Shown here: positions 55,467 to 63,769 of the stretch, piece after piece
How the letters are laid out: every line of letters begins with the position of its first letter
Position numbering within the stretch: the first letter of the stretch is position 1
Assembly: GCF_016613475.2 (NCBI RefSeq)
Contig: NZ_CP071517.1
Location: forward strand, 3,839,001-3,903,000
From: Lysobacter arenosi
Lineage (GTDB): Bacteria > Pseudomonadota > Gammaproteobacteria > Xanthomonadales > Xanthomonadaceae
Direction of reading: 5' to 3'
Length of the DNA stretch: 64,000 nt
Notes under the pieces: generated by a model
Told to the model about the DNA's origin: nothing
The model's input: the letters and a program-made list of their open reading frames with translations, nothing else
Database searches by the model: none
Position numbers and translations under genes: made by a program

Positions 55467-55497
55467 AGTGTCCGCTTTGGGTCCCAAAGCGGACGTT
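55467..55497. repeat. TCCGCTT palindrome, copy 5
   Basis: The most symmetrical copy: AGTGTCCGCTTTGGG then TCCCAAAGCGGACGTT. Lies 50 bp after the HNH gene. Confidence 0.7.
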
Positions 55498-55570
55498 AGA
55501 CCCTTGTCCCGTCGGGCTTGGCATCGGCTCGTTAGCGGGCCAAAAATCTCTTGAGGCTGTAGCGGCTGCC

Positions 55571-56062
55571 ATGATGCGAAACTGCGCTGTCCTGCTTTTC
55601 ATTGTGGGATGCGTGCCGACACAGGCGTCTGCATGCGTGTGTAGCCCTGGAGAAGGAAAGCAGCAGCCCCTGGAGAAGGCGGAGATGGTCTTCGTTGGTC
55701 GCCCGGTCAAGATTGAAGTAGTGCCTCCGGCTCAGGCGTCGGGCGGCGGCGCTTGGCAGAGCATCATGGACGCAGTTTCAAGACTGTCCGGAGGCACTCC
55801 AACGAGCGCCACGCCTATCCGCCCAAGATTCCTCGATTCCGTGCGCGTCACGTTCGAAGTTTCGGACTACATCAAGGGTAAGGGTCCCAAGACCATTTCG
55901 TTGATGACTGGTTATGGGGACTCTGATTGTGGGCTGCCTGTGTCGATCTCGAAGAAGTACACGATCTACGCAAGGCGCCGCGATGGTGCGCTTCGGACAT
56001 CGTATTGCTTTGGGAGTACCGAGTATGTGCGCGCCCGCGTCGCACCGGCATGCAGCGGCTGA
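55571..56062 (+). CDS. Secreted TIMP/NTR-like protein
   Basis: 163 residues. Signal peptide (CAVLLFIVGCVPTQASA) and a mature N terminus CVCSPGEG, the CxC pattern at the start of the TIMP/NTR fold. A VFVGRPVKIE strand, VTFEVSDYIKG, DSDCG and SYCFG supply the other expected Cys. In animals the fold inhibits metalloproteases; bacterial copies are uncharacterised. Bounded by palindrome copies 5 and 6. Confidence 0.6.
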   Translation: MMRNCAVLLFIVGCVPTQASACVCSPGEGKQQPLEKAEMVFVGRPVKIEVVPPAQASGGGAWQSIMDAVSRLSGGTPTSATPIRPRFLDSVRVTFEVSDYIKGKGPKTISLMTGYGDSDCGLPVSISKKYTIYARRRDGALRTSYCFGSTEYVRARVAPACSG

Positions 56063-56108
56063 CAGTTCGCTTGCATCGGAGGACTCGTGGCTGAACTGAG
56101 TCAGGACG

Positions 56109-56138
56109 AACGTCCGCTCCTGGCCGGTAGCGGACATC
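56109..56138. repeat. TCCGCTT palindrome, copy 6
   Basis: AACGTCCGCTCCTGG then CCGGTAGCGGACATC, after the TIMP-like gene; the last copy. Confidence 0.65.
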
Positions 56139-56196
56139 GCTGGCGGCCAGGCCTCGCCGCAGGGTACCTTTCGCGTGCCCAGTTCGAGGACCGGCC

Positions 56197-57294
56197 ATGC
56201 CCGAGGTATCCCGTCGTCAGTTCCTGGCTTCCACGGCCGCCGCGATGGCGGCGCCTTTCATCAGCACCAGTTCCACCCGTGCCCGGGCGCAGGAGTCGGG
56301 CAAGCTCGGCGTCGCCATCTGCGGGCTGGGCAAGCTCAGCACCGACCAGATCGCGCCTGCGCTGATGAAGACGCGGCATTGCCGCCTCGCGGGCATCGTC
56401 ACCGGCACGCCGGCCAAGGCCGAGGCATGGAAGGCGAAGTACGGCATTCCTGCCGGCAACGTCTATTCGTACGACACCATGGACCGGATGGCGGACAACC
56501 CCGACATCGACCTGGTCTACGTCGTCACGCCCAACGCGCTGCATGCGCAGCACACGATCCAGGCCGCGCAGGCGGGCAAGCACGTGTTCTGCGAGAAGCC
56601 GCTGGAAATATCCGTCGAGCGCTGCCAGCAGATGATCGATGCCTGCCGCAACGCCGGCCGCCTGCTCGGCACCGCATACCGCTGCCAGTACGATCCGCAC
56701 CATCTCGAGTGCATCCGGCTGGTGCGCGAGGAAGTGTTCGGCAAGCCGACGATCCTCCAGGCCGGCTTCGCCATCGACGTCGGAGTCGCCGATCAATGGC
56801 GCCTGAAGCGCGCGCTGGCCGGCGGTGGCGCGCTGATGGACGTCGGCATCTACGCATTGCAGGCCACGCGCTACCTGACGGGCGAGGAGCCCATCGCCGT
56901 GTCCGCGCAGCAGACCTCGACCGACCCGGTGAAGTTCGCCGAGGTCGACGAGAGCGTCGTCTGGACCACCCGGTTCCCCAGTGGCGTGGTCGCGTACTGC
57001 AGCACCAGCTACAAGGCCGGCCGCATCCAGAACCTGCGCGTCAACGCCGAACGTGGCTGGTTCGAGCTTGATCCGGCATTTTTCTACGGCGGCAACCATG
57101 GCCGGCGCAGTGACGGCAAGGAGATCCGATATCCCGAGATCGACCTGTTCGCCGCCGAGATGGACGACTTCGCGCGTTGCATCATCGAGCGCAAGCCCAC
57201 CAGGGTTCCCGGCGAGGAAGGCCTGCGCGATGTGCGCATCATGCAGGCCATCTACGAGTCTGTGCGGACCGGGAAGACGGTGTCGTTGGCTTGA
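56197..57294 (+). CDS. Tat-exported Gfo/Idh/MocA oxidoreductase
   Basis: 365 residues. Twin-arginine signal (SRRQFLASTAAAMAAP), NAD(P) Rossmann domain with GVAICGLGKLS, catalytic EKPLE, and a C-terminal sheet domain (GGGALMDVGIYALQATRYLT). Closest to glucose-fructose oxidoreductase-like members, which bind NADP tightly and act in the periplasm on sugars. Confidence 0.88.
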   Translation: MPEVSRRQFLASTAAAMAAPFISTSSTRARAQESGKLGVAICGLGKLSTDQIAPALMKTRHCRLAGIVTGTPAKAEAWKAKYGIPAGNVYSYDTMDRMADNPDIDLVYVVTPNALHAQHTIQAAQAGKHVFCEKPLEISVERCQQMIDACRNAGRLLGTAYRCQYDPHHLECIRLVREEVFGKPTILQAGFAIDVGVADQWRLKRALAGGGALMDVGIYALQATRYLTGEEPIAVSAQQTSTDPVKFAEVDESVVWTTRFPSGVVAYCSTSYKAGRIQNLRVNAERGWFELDPAFFYGGNHGRRSDGKEIRYPEIDLFAAEMDDFARCIIERKPTRVPGEEGLRDVRIMQAIYESVRTGKTVSLA

Positions 57295-57323
57295 ACGGTT
57301 TCGATCACGCCCAGGAGGTTCAG

Positions 57324-57710
57324 ATGAAGCGAGTCACAGGTATCGGCGGGATCTTCTTCAATGCGAAGGACCCGGTCGCATTGCGCGCCTGGTACCAGCA
57401 GCATCTGGGGATCGATGTGCAGCCATGGGGTGGCGCGGCATTCACGTGGACCGACGCATCGGGAACTCCCACGGGCGGAACGACCATCTGGTCGATCGGC
57501 TCTTCCGATGGCGGGCACTTCGCACCGAGCCAGTCGACCTTCATGGTCAATTACCGCGTCGATGACCTTGCGGCGCTGCTCCAGGCCCTGCGCGACGAAG
57601 GATGCGACGTCCTCGAAAAGACCGACGATTCCGAATACGGCAAGTTCGGTTGGGTGATGGACCCGGAAGGCAACAAGATCGAACTCTGGCAGCCCCCCGC
57701 GGGGCAGTGA
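57324..57710 (+). CDS. VOC-family (glyoxalase/bleomycin-resistance fold) protein
   Basis: 128 residues. Two beta-alpha-beta-beta-beta modules; NAKDPVALRAWYQQHLGID in the first and FGWVMDPEGNKIELWQPP in the second, with the metal-site Glu in IELW. Cytosolic. No substrate assignable. GGAGGTT precedes the ATG. Confidence 0.88.
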   Translation: MKRVTGIGGIFFNAKDPVALRAWYQQHLGIDVQPWGGAAFTWTDASGTPTGGTTIWSIGSSDGGHFAPSQSTFMVNYRVDDLAALLQALRDEGCDVLEKTDDSEYGKFGWVMDPEGNKIELWQPPAGQ

Positions 57711-57724
57711 GCAGGAGATCGCGC

Positions 57725-58117
57725 ATGGACCGGTTTGCTGGCGGTTGCCTGTGCGGTGACGTCAGGATCGTGGCAACGGGTCGCCCGTACCGGGTCGGCC
57801 TTTGTCATTGCCTCGACTGTCGCAAGCATCACGGGGCCCTGTTCCACGCGTCCGCGATATTTCCCGAGGACGCGGTGACGATCGAGGGCGAGACGCGCCA
57901 GTACGCCGGGCGTCATTTCTGTCCCCGCTGCGGTTCGACCGTCTTCGGGCGCAGCGCGGACGAGGTTGAAGTGAACCTGGGTTCGCTGGATGCCACGGAC
58001 CAGCTGATGCCGACCTACGAGAGCTGGATCGTGCGTCGCGAATCCTGGTTGCCGCCGTTCCCGCTGACGAGACATTACGAGCGCGACCGTCAAGGCACGG
58101 GTCGCTTCGAGGAGTAG
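57725..58117 (+). CDS. GFA-family (Mss4-like) zinc protein
   Basis: 130 residues. Zinc ligands in GGCLCGDVRI, LCHCLDCRKHHG and HFCPRCGSTVFG, the classical GFA pattern. Members include a glutathione-dependent formaldehyde-activating protein, but the assignment of that activity is disputed. It begins 14 bp after the VOC gene, so one transcript is likely. Confidence 0.9.
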   Translation: MDRFAGGCLCGDVRIVATGRPYRVGLCHCLDCRKHHGALFHASAIFPEDAVTIEGETRQYAGRHFCPRCGSTVFGRSADEVEVNLGSLDATDQLMPTYESWIVRRESWLPPFPLTRHYERDRQGTGRFEE

Positions 58118-58252
58118 CGGGCTCGCACGGCGCGAGGTCCGTTACAAGGCGACAGACGATCGCCCAGTGTTCCGGCAGTGGGACTGGAGGTGCCGTCGGC
58201 ACAGTCGTACCCTGCGCCTGCGGCCAACCCCCCACGGTCGCAGGACTCCGAC

Positions 58253-59251
58253 ATGCGCGCTGCCGCCTATTCCCGCACCGGCCCCGCCCGGGACGTACTT
58301 GCCATCATCGACAAGGACCGGCCCGAGCCGGGACCCGGTGAAGTCCGTGTCCGCGTCGCCTGGTCCGGAGTCAATCCGTCCGACGTGAAGGCGCGGGCAG
58401 GCACGCGATCGAGCACGCTGCCTTACCCCAGCGTCGTCCCTCACAGCGACGGCGCCGGCGTCGTCGACGCGCTGGGCGAGGGCGTACCGGCCCAGCGCCT
58501 GGGCGAGCGCGTGTGGATCTGGAACGGCGCATGGGGCCGCGCCGACGGCACGGCTGCCGAATGGATCGTGCTGCCTTCCGCGCAGGCGGTGGCGTTGCCT
58601 GACGCGGTCGCTCTGGACGTCGGCGCCAACTTCGGCATTCCGGCACTCACGGCCTGCCATGCGGTGATGGTCGATGGCGGCGTCGCCGGAAAACGCGTGC
58701 TCGTCGCTGGTGGCGCGGGGGCCGTCGGGCACTACGCCGTGCAGATGGCGCGCCTGTCGGGTGCAAGCCAGGTGATCGCCACCGTCAGTTCCGCCGAGAA
58801 GGCGGAGCGGGCGCGAGCGGCTGGCGCGGATGCGGTGATCGATTACCGCAGCGAGGACGTGGTCGCACGCGTCGGCGAGGAAACCGGCGGCCATGGCGTC
58901 GACTGCATCATCGAGGTCGATTTCGCCGCCAATGCCGAACAGGACTTCGCCATGCTCGCGCCGGAAGGGCGCATCGTCGTCTATGGCAGTGGCGCCAGCG
59001 AGATCAAGGTGCCGTTCGTGCCGGCGATCCTGAAGAACGTGCGCCTGTCGTTTTTCATCGTCTACAACCTGTCCGGCGCCGATCGTGCCGCGGCCATCGA
59101 ACGCCTGCACGAGTGGGCGGCCACCGGCGCGCTGCAGCATGCCATTGCACTGCGGCTGCCGCTGGAGGAGATCGCGCAGGCGCACGAAGCGGTCGAGTCC
59201 GGACGCGTGATGGGCAACGTCCTGCTGTCCATCGGCGATGCAACGCCGTGA
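58253..59251 (+). CDS. NADPH:quinone reductase-like MDR enzyme
   Basis: 332 residues. GroES-like N domain with SGVNPSDVKARAG and PHSDGAGVV, Rossmann domain with VLVAGGAGAVGHYAVQMA. No structural-zinc Cys set, so zeta-crystallin-type quinone reductase rather than an alcohol dehydrogenase. Start at 58253 (MRAAAYSRTG) is the family N terminus. Confidence 0.9.
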   Translation: MRAAAYSRTGPARDVLAIIDKDRPEPGPGEVRVRVAWSGVNPSDVKARAGTRSSTLPYPSVVPHSDGAGVVDALGEGVPAQRLGERVWIWNGAWGRADGTAAEWIVLPSAQAVALPDAVALDVGANFGIPALTACHAVMVDGGVAGKRVLVAGGAGAVGHYAVQMARLSGASQVIATVSSAEKAERARAAGADAVIDYRSEDVVARVGEETGGHGVDCIIEVDFAANAEQDFAMLAPEGRIVVYGSGASEIKVPFVPAILKNVRLSFFIVYNLSGADRAAAIERLHEWAATGALQHAIALRLPLEEIAQAHEAVESGRVMGNVLLSIGDATP

Positions 59252-59283
59252 TCTGACGCGTCACCTGCCTGACGGAGTTCACC

Positions 59284-59703
59284 ATGAAAGACTCCCTCGT
59301 CCCTGGCATCCAGTACGTTCACACCTTCACCGTCCCGCTTTCCAAGACGGTGCCGGCGCTGTATCCCGAATCCGAAGAGTTCGTCGCCATGCCCGAAGTG
59401 TTCGCCACCGGGTTCCTGGTCGGCCTGCTCGAATGGGCCTGCATCCTCGCGCTCAAGCCGCACCTGGACTGGCCGCGGGAGCAGACCGTGGGCACGCATA
59501 TCGATGTCAGTCACTCGGCAGCGACGCCGCCGGGCCTTACGGTCACGGTCACCGTCGAGCTGCTGGCCATTGAAGGCCGCAAGTTGCGATTCGCGGTGAA
59601 GGCCCATGACGGCGTGGAGCTGGTCTCCGAGGGCAAGCACGAGCGCTTCGTGATCGACCGCGAGCGCTTCGATGCGAAGCTCGCGGGCAAGCGCAGTGGA
59701 TAG
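59284..59703 (+). CDS. Hotdog thioesterase, FlK-like
   Basis: 139 residues. LLEWACILALKPHLDWPREQTVGTHI begins the fold region (helix then strand); HIDVSHSAATPPGLTVTV and EGKHERFVID give the His and Thr/Glu arrangement of fluoroacetyl-CoA thioesterase-like proteins. Probably hydrolyses a small acyl-CoA. Its stop (59701-59703) directly abuts the stop of the gene on the other strand. Confidence 0.82.
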   Translation: MKDSLVPGIQYVHTFTVPLSKTVPALYPESEEFVAMPEVFATGFLVGLLEWACILALKPHLDWPREQTVGTHIDVSHSAATPPGLTVTVTVELLAIEGRKLRFAVKAHDGVELVSEGKHERFVIDRERFDAKLAGKRSG

Positions 59704-60182
59704 CTATGCCGGCGCCCGCCGCGGCGACACCCACATCGCGATGCGGGCGCGGAACACGACGTCGCCGCCATCGTCGCTGACGACGACGCTGACCGGCAGC
59801 TCGTAGCCGCTTGCCGCTTCGACCACCGGGATGTCCGGCGTGGCCACGCCGTGCATGGTGCCCGTCGCCTTCTTCAGATACTCGACGGTCATGCCCTTGG
59901 GGATCCAGCGCATGCTGGCCGGGATCGTCGCGTCGGTCATCACGCCGGCGCTGAGCTCGGCCAGGTTGCACAGCGCGATCGCATGCACGGTGCCGATGTG
60001 GTTGTGGACACGGCGGCGGTCGTGGATGCGGACTTCGCAGCGACCTGTGGCTCGAGCGTGACGAAGCGCGGTGCGATGGTGGCGAAGTAGGGCGCCTTGA
60101 AGCAGACCGCGCGCGAGAACAGCCAATGGCCGGCTGGCCAGCGGGTGATGCGGCGGTACATCGAGAGGATGGGTGCGGACAT
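59704..60182 (-). pseudogene. DUF4442 hotdog thioesterase, interrupted by a frameshift
   Basis: The N-terminal part (MSAPILSMYRRITRWPAGH to RFVTLEPQV) is in one frame and the rest (CEVRIHDRRRVHNHIGTVHA, MRWIPKGMTVEYLKKATG to MWVSPRRAPA) in another. Adding one base near 60044 (a GG/CC pair in the CAGGTCGC context) restores a continuous DUF4442 protein of about 160 residues. Family members are hotdog-fold thioesterases. Downstream of fadE, so a possible acyl-CoA role. Break may be a consensus error. Confidence 0.75.
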
Positions 60183-60207
60183 GGGATCAGCTTCCTTGTG
60201 TCAGATA

Positions 60208-60238
60208 TGACAACGGCGGGACATGCCCGCCGTTGTCA
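60208..60238 (-). terminator. Strong hairpin after fadE
   Basis: A 13-bp stem TGACAACGGCGGG/CCCGCCGTTGTCA with a 5-nt loop between fadE and the DUF4442 gene. No T-run follows on either strand, so it may be a weak or bidirectional terminator or a processing site. Confidence 0.55.
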
Positions 60239-60253
60239 TTACCCGCAATCGCC

Positions 60254-62722
60254 TCAGGCGGCTGCGCGGCTGTCGTGCTGCAGGTCGCGATAGCCCGCCG
60301 AACGCAGCTCCTCGCTGTCGAAGTCATCGACGCTGATGGTGTCGATGGTCATCTCGCGCAGCTCTTCGAGCTGGCGACGCTCGTCGGCGGTGATCCAGCC
60401 TTCGCGCACGCCCTCGTCCAGCTGCGAGGCGAAATCATGGGCCTCGATGTCGCTGTTCTTGAGCGCCTTGAGGAACTTGCGCTCCACCGGCTCGGCCAGG
60501 ATCGCCTTCTGCAGGTAGCTGTTGATGCGGCCGGCCGGATTGTTCTCGCCCGGCGTCATGAAGATGCCGGCGGCGAGGCGGTCACGCGCTTCGTTCGGCG
60601 ACATCAGCAAGGACGCGGTCTTGTGGCCGAGGCGATCGCTCGGTGCCTGCGCGCGGCGGCCCCACGGGAACACCAGCATCCACAGCAGCCAGCCGACCGG
60701 ACGGATCGGGAAGTTGCGCAGCGCCGCCGAGAAGGCGATCTCGATCTTGTGCACGCTGTTGTGCACCGACCACGCCAGCAGCGGCTGGTCGGAGACCGGA
60801 CGGCCCTGGTCCTCGTAGCGCTTGAGCATCGCGCTGACGATGTAGAGGTGGCTGAGCACGTCGCCCAGGCGGCCCGACAGCGATTCCTTGAACTTGAGCT
60901 TGCCGCCGAGCAGCAGCATCGAGGTGTCGGCCATCAGCGCCAGTGCGGCCGAATAGCGGTTGAGCTTGCGGTAGTAGCGACGGGTGTAGGCATCGCCCGG
61001 GGCTGCGCCGAACCTGGCGTTGACCAGGCCGTACCACCAGCTGCGCACGGCGTTGGAGATGGCGAATCCGATGTGGCCGAACAGGTTCTTGTCGAACTCG
61101 CGCAGGCGCTCGTCCGGATCGGGCAGCGTGGCCGCCTTCATTTCCTTGAGCACCCACGGATGGCACAGGATCGCGCCCTGGCCGAAGATCATCAGCGAGC
61201 GCGTCATGATGTTGGCGCCCTCCACCGTGATCGCGATGGGCGAGGCCTGCCAGCCACGGCCGAGGTAGTTCTTCGGTCCGAGGATGATGCCCTTGCCGCC
61301 ATGGATGTCCATCGCATCCTGCGCGGCCTCGCGGCCCATCTCGGTGCAGTGGTACTTGGAGATCGTCGACGGCACGGCCGGCAGTTCGCCACGCGCGACC
61401 GCCGCGGCCGATGCCTCGGCCAGCGCACTGGCGGCGTAGGCGTTGCCGGCGATGCGCGCAAGCGCTTCCTCGACACCCTCGAAGCGGCCGACCGAGAGGC
61501 CGAACTGCTTGCGGATGCGCGCGTAGGCACCGGTGACCACCGCAGCCATCTTGGCGCCGCCGCTGGCGGTGGAGGGCAGGGTGATCGAGCGGCCGATCGA
61601 CAGGCACTCCACCAGCATCTGCCAGCCCTTGCCGGCGTAGGCTTCGCCGCCGATCAGCTGGCTCAGCGGGATGAACACCTCGCGGCCATGGATCGGGCCG
61701 TTCTGGAACGGCGAGTTGAGCGGGAAGTGGCGGCGACCGATCTCGACACCGGCGGTGTCGCGCGGCAGCAGCGCCAGGGTGATGCCGATGTCCTTCTGGT
61801 CGCCGATCAGGCCGTCCGGGTCGTACATGCGGAACGCCAGGCCGATGAGCGTGGCCACCGGCGCCAGGGTGATGTAGCGCTTGTCGAAGGTCAGCTTGAC
61901 GCCGACCACGCGCGCGCCGTTCCACTCACCGGTGGTGACGATGCCGTAGTCGGGAATCGAGGTTGCGTCGGAACCGGCCCACGGACCGGTCAGGCCGAAG
62001 CAGGGCACTTCGCGGCCATCGGCCAGGCGCGGCAGGTAGTAGTCCTTCTGCTCCTGGGTGCCGTAGTGCAGCAGCAGCTCGGCCGGGCCGAGCGAATTGG
62101 GCACGCCGACGGTGGAGCTGACCACCGAGGAGATCGACGCCAGCTTCTGGATGACCTTGTGGTTGCCCAGCGCCGAAAAGCCCAGGCCGCCGTATTCCTT
62201 CGGCACGATCATGCCGAAGAACTTGTTCTTCTTGATGAACTCCCACACCGGCGGAGTCAGGTCGGCATGGACGTGGGTGATCTCCCAGTCGTTGATCATC
62301 CGGCACAGCTCTTCGGTCGGTCCGTCGAGGAAGGCCTGCTCGTCCGCGCTCAGGGTCGGCTTGGCCTGGTTCAACAGCACGTTCCAGTCCGGCTTGCCGG
62401 AGAACAGCTCGCCCTCGAAGCCGACCGTGCCGGCTTCCAGTGCGACGCGTTCGGTTTCCGACAGCGGCGGCAGGATCTTGGTGTAGAAGCCCAGCAGCGG
62501 CTTGGTGATGAAGGGCAGGCGGAACTGCGGCAGCAGCAGCGGCAGCGCGATCAGCGCGGTGACGAAGGCGGCAACCAGAGTGGCCGTGCCGTTGGCGCCC
62601 AGCAGCCAGCAGGCCACCAGCGCCGTCGCGGTCAGCGCCGCCCAGACCGGCAGGCGCAGCCGGTGATAGGCGGCAATGGCCCCGACCAGCAGGAAGGCAA
62701 TGAAAGGAATCGCAATACTCAT
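60254..62722 (-). CDS. fadE: Acyl-CoA dehydrogenase FadE
   Basis: First step of fatty acid beta-oxidation. 822 residues, near the 814 of E. coli FadE. Two N-terminal membrane segments (MSIAIPFIAFLLVGAIAAYH and ALTATALVACWLL), then the ACAD domain (GLTGPWAGSDATSIPDYG, ITVEGANIMTRSLMIFGQGA with the catalytic region) and a long C-terminal extension particular to FadE. Start at 62722 follows GGAGCG. Divergent TetR-family regulator at 63108 likely controls it. Confidence 0.97.
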   Translation of the reverse strand: MSIAIPFIAFLLVGAIAAYHRLRLPVWAALTATALVACWLLGANGTATLVAAFVTALIALPLLLPQFRLPFITKPLLGFYTKILPPLSETERVALEAGTVGFEGELFSGKPDWNVLLNQAKPTLSADEQAFLDGPTEELCRMINDWEITHVHADLTPPVWEFIKKNKFFGMIVPKEYGGLGFSALGNHKVIQKLASISSVVSSTVGVPNSLGPAELLLHYGTQEQKDYYLPRLADGREVPCFGLTGPWAGSDATSIPDYGIVTTGEWNGARVVGVKLTFDKRYITLAPVATLIGLAFRMYDPDGLIGDQKDIGITLALLPRDTAGVEIGRRHFPLNSPFQNGPIHGREVFIPLSQLIGGEAYAGKGWQMLVECLSIGRSITLPSTASGGAKMAAVVTGAYARIRKQFGLSVGRFEGVEEALARIAGNAYAASALAEASAAAVARGELPAVPSTISKYHCTEMGREAAQDAMDIHGGKGIILGPKNYLGRGWQASPIAITVEGANIMTRSLMIFGQGAILCHPWVLKEMKAATLPDPDERLREFDKNLFGHIGFAISNAVRSWWYGLVNARFGAAPGDAYTRRYYRKLNRYSAALALMADTSMLLLGGKLKFKESLSGRLGDVLSHLYIVSAMLKRYEDQGRPVSDQPLLAWSVHNSVHKIEIAFSAALRNFPIRPVGWLLWMLVFPWGRRAQAPSDRLGHKTASLLMSPNEARDRLAAGIFMTPGENNPAGRINSYLQKAILAEPVERKFLKALKNSDIEAHDFASQLDEGVREGWITADERRQLEELREMTIDTISVDDFDSEELRSAGYRDLQHDSRAAA

Positions 62723-63107
62723 GACAACGCTCCAGCGGCGATGACGAAGTCTGCACAAGGCAGGCTGACCATATGAGTTGAGGCGAAGCGGCGGTGGCGG
62801 AAGGGCCGGCCTCCGATAGAGAGGGGGCCGGCCATTCAAGCAACTGCATCAAACGCTCAACATACGGCCGAGTATGGTAATGTTCGCCCGTCGCTGTCAA
62901 GGAAGTGGAAGCGGAGTCGGGATGCCGGACCAGCCCGGAGCGGGCTGGAGGACATCGGACCCGGCTCAAAAGGCAGCGTAACGCGCCTGTTCCGCCCGTC
63001 TGAGGGCCCTGCGGGCACCACGATGTTTCCTGATTCGCCCCGGCGTTCCGGTTCTGTTGCAGCTACATACTGTCCCCGCCGGTGCCGTATGGTTAAACTT
63101 GTCACCT
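62723..63107. other. fadE / tetR divergent control region
   Basis: 385 bp without a gene. It contains a short palindrome (62861-62876) and, near the regulator start, the same half-sites CATAC (63066-63070) and GTATG (63087-63091) further apart. No clear -35 boxes. Confidence 0.5.
62861..62876. promoter_or_regulatory. Candidate TetR-family operator
   Basis: CATACGGCCGAGTATG is a 5-bp inverted repeat with a 6-bp centre, followed by GTAA as is the GTATGG site at 63087. Shared half-sites next to both divergent genes hint at autoregulation; weak evidence. Confidence 0.3.
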
Positions 63108-63737
63108 ATGAGCTCGACCGCGCACCCCAAGCAAGACCGACCCGGACAGGCCCGTAACGGCGGCTCCGGAACCGAACGCACCGGTCGCCTCAGCGCAGAC
63201 GACTGGGCCCAGGCCGCGCTCGACCTGATCGCCGAACAGGGAGTCGCCGCGGTTGCGGTCGAACCGCTGGCACGCCGGCTGGGCGTGACCAAGGGCAGCT
63301 TCTACTGGCACTTCCCCTCGCGCGACGCCCTGCTGGTGGCGGCGCTGGAGCGCTGGGAGAAGGTCGAGCAGGAGACCGTCTTCGGCCAGCTCGAACCCAT
63401 CTCCGACCCGCGTGAGCGCCTGCGCGCGCTGTTCACCCTGGTCGCGCACGAGTTCAAGTCGCACGTCATCTATTCCGAGCTGCTCAAGGCGCTCGACCAT
63501 CCGGCCGTGCAGCCGGTGATCGGTCGCGTGTCCGAGCGCCGCCTGGACTACCTCACCGCATCGTTCCGCCAGGCCGGCCTGGCCCGGACCGATGCCCAGC
63601 ATCGCGCCCGCCTGCTCTACGCCGCCTATGTCGGCTTCCTGCAGCTGAACCTGCAGCTGCACCAGGCGCGCATGCAGCACGACGAATTCGAGGCCTATGT
63701 CGAGCACATGATGGCCACGCTGATCCCTTCTTCTTGA
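63108..63737 (+). CDS. TetR-family transcriptional regulator
   Basis: 209 residues. Helix-turn-helix in WAQAALDLIAEQGVAAVAVEPLARRLGVTKGSFYWHFPSRDALLVAALERWE is complete (residues about 31-81). The C-terminal ligand domain is variable. The divergent fadE gene makes a fatty-acid or acyl-CoA ligand plausible. A TTG start further upstream is possible but less likely. Confidence 0.92.
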   Translation: MSSTAHPKQDRPGQARNGGSGTERTGRLSADDWAQAALDLIAEQGVAAVAVEPLARRLGVTKGSFYWHFPSRDALLVAALERWEKVEQETVFGQLEPISDPRERLRALFTLVAHEFKSHVIYSELLKALDHPAVQPVIGRVSERRLDYLTASFRQAGLARTDAQHRARLLYAAYVGFLQLNLQLHQARMQHDEFEAYVEHMMATLIPSS

Positions 63738-63769
63738 TAGACCAGCCCCCCGCTGGAGGATGTTTGCAA

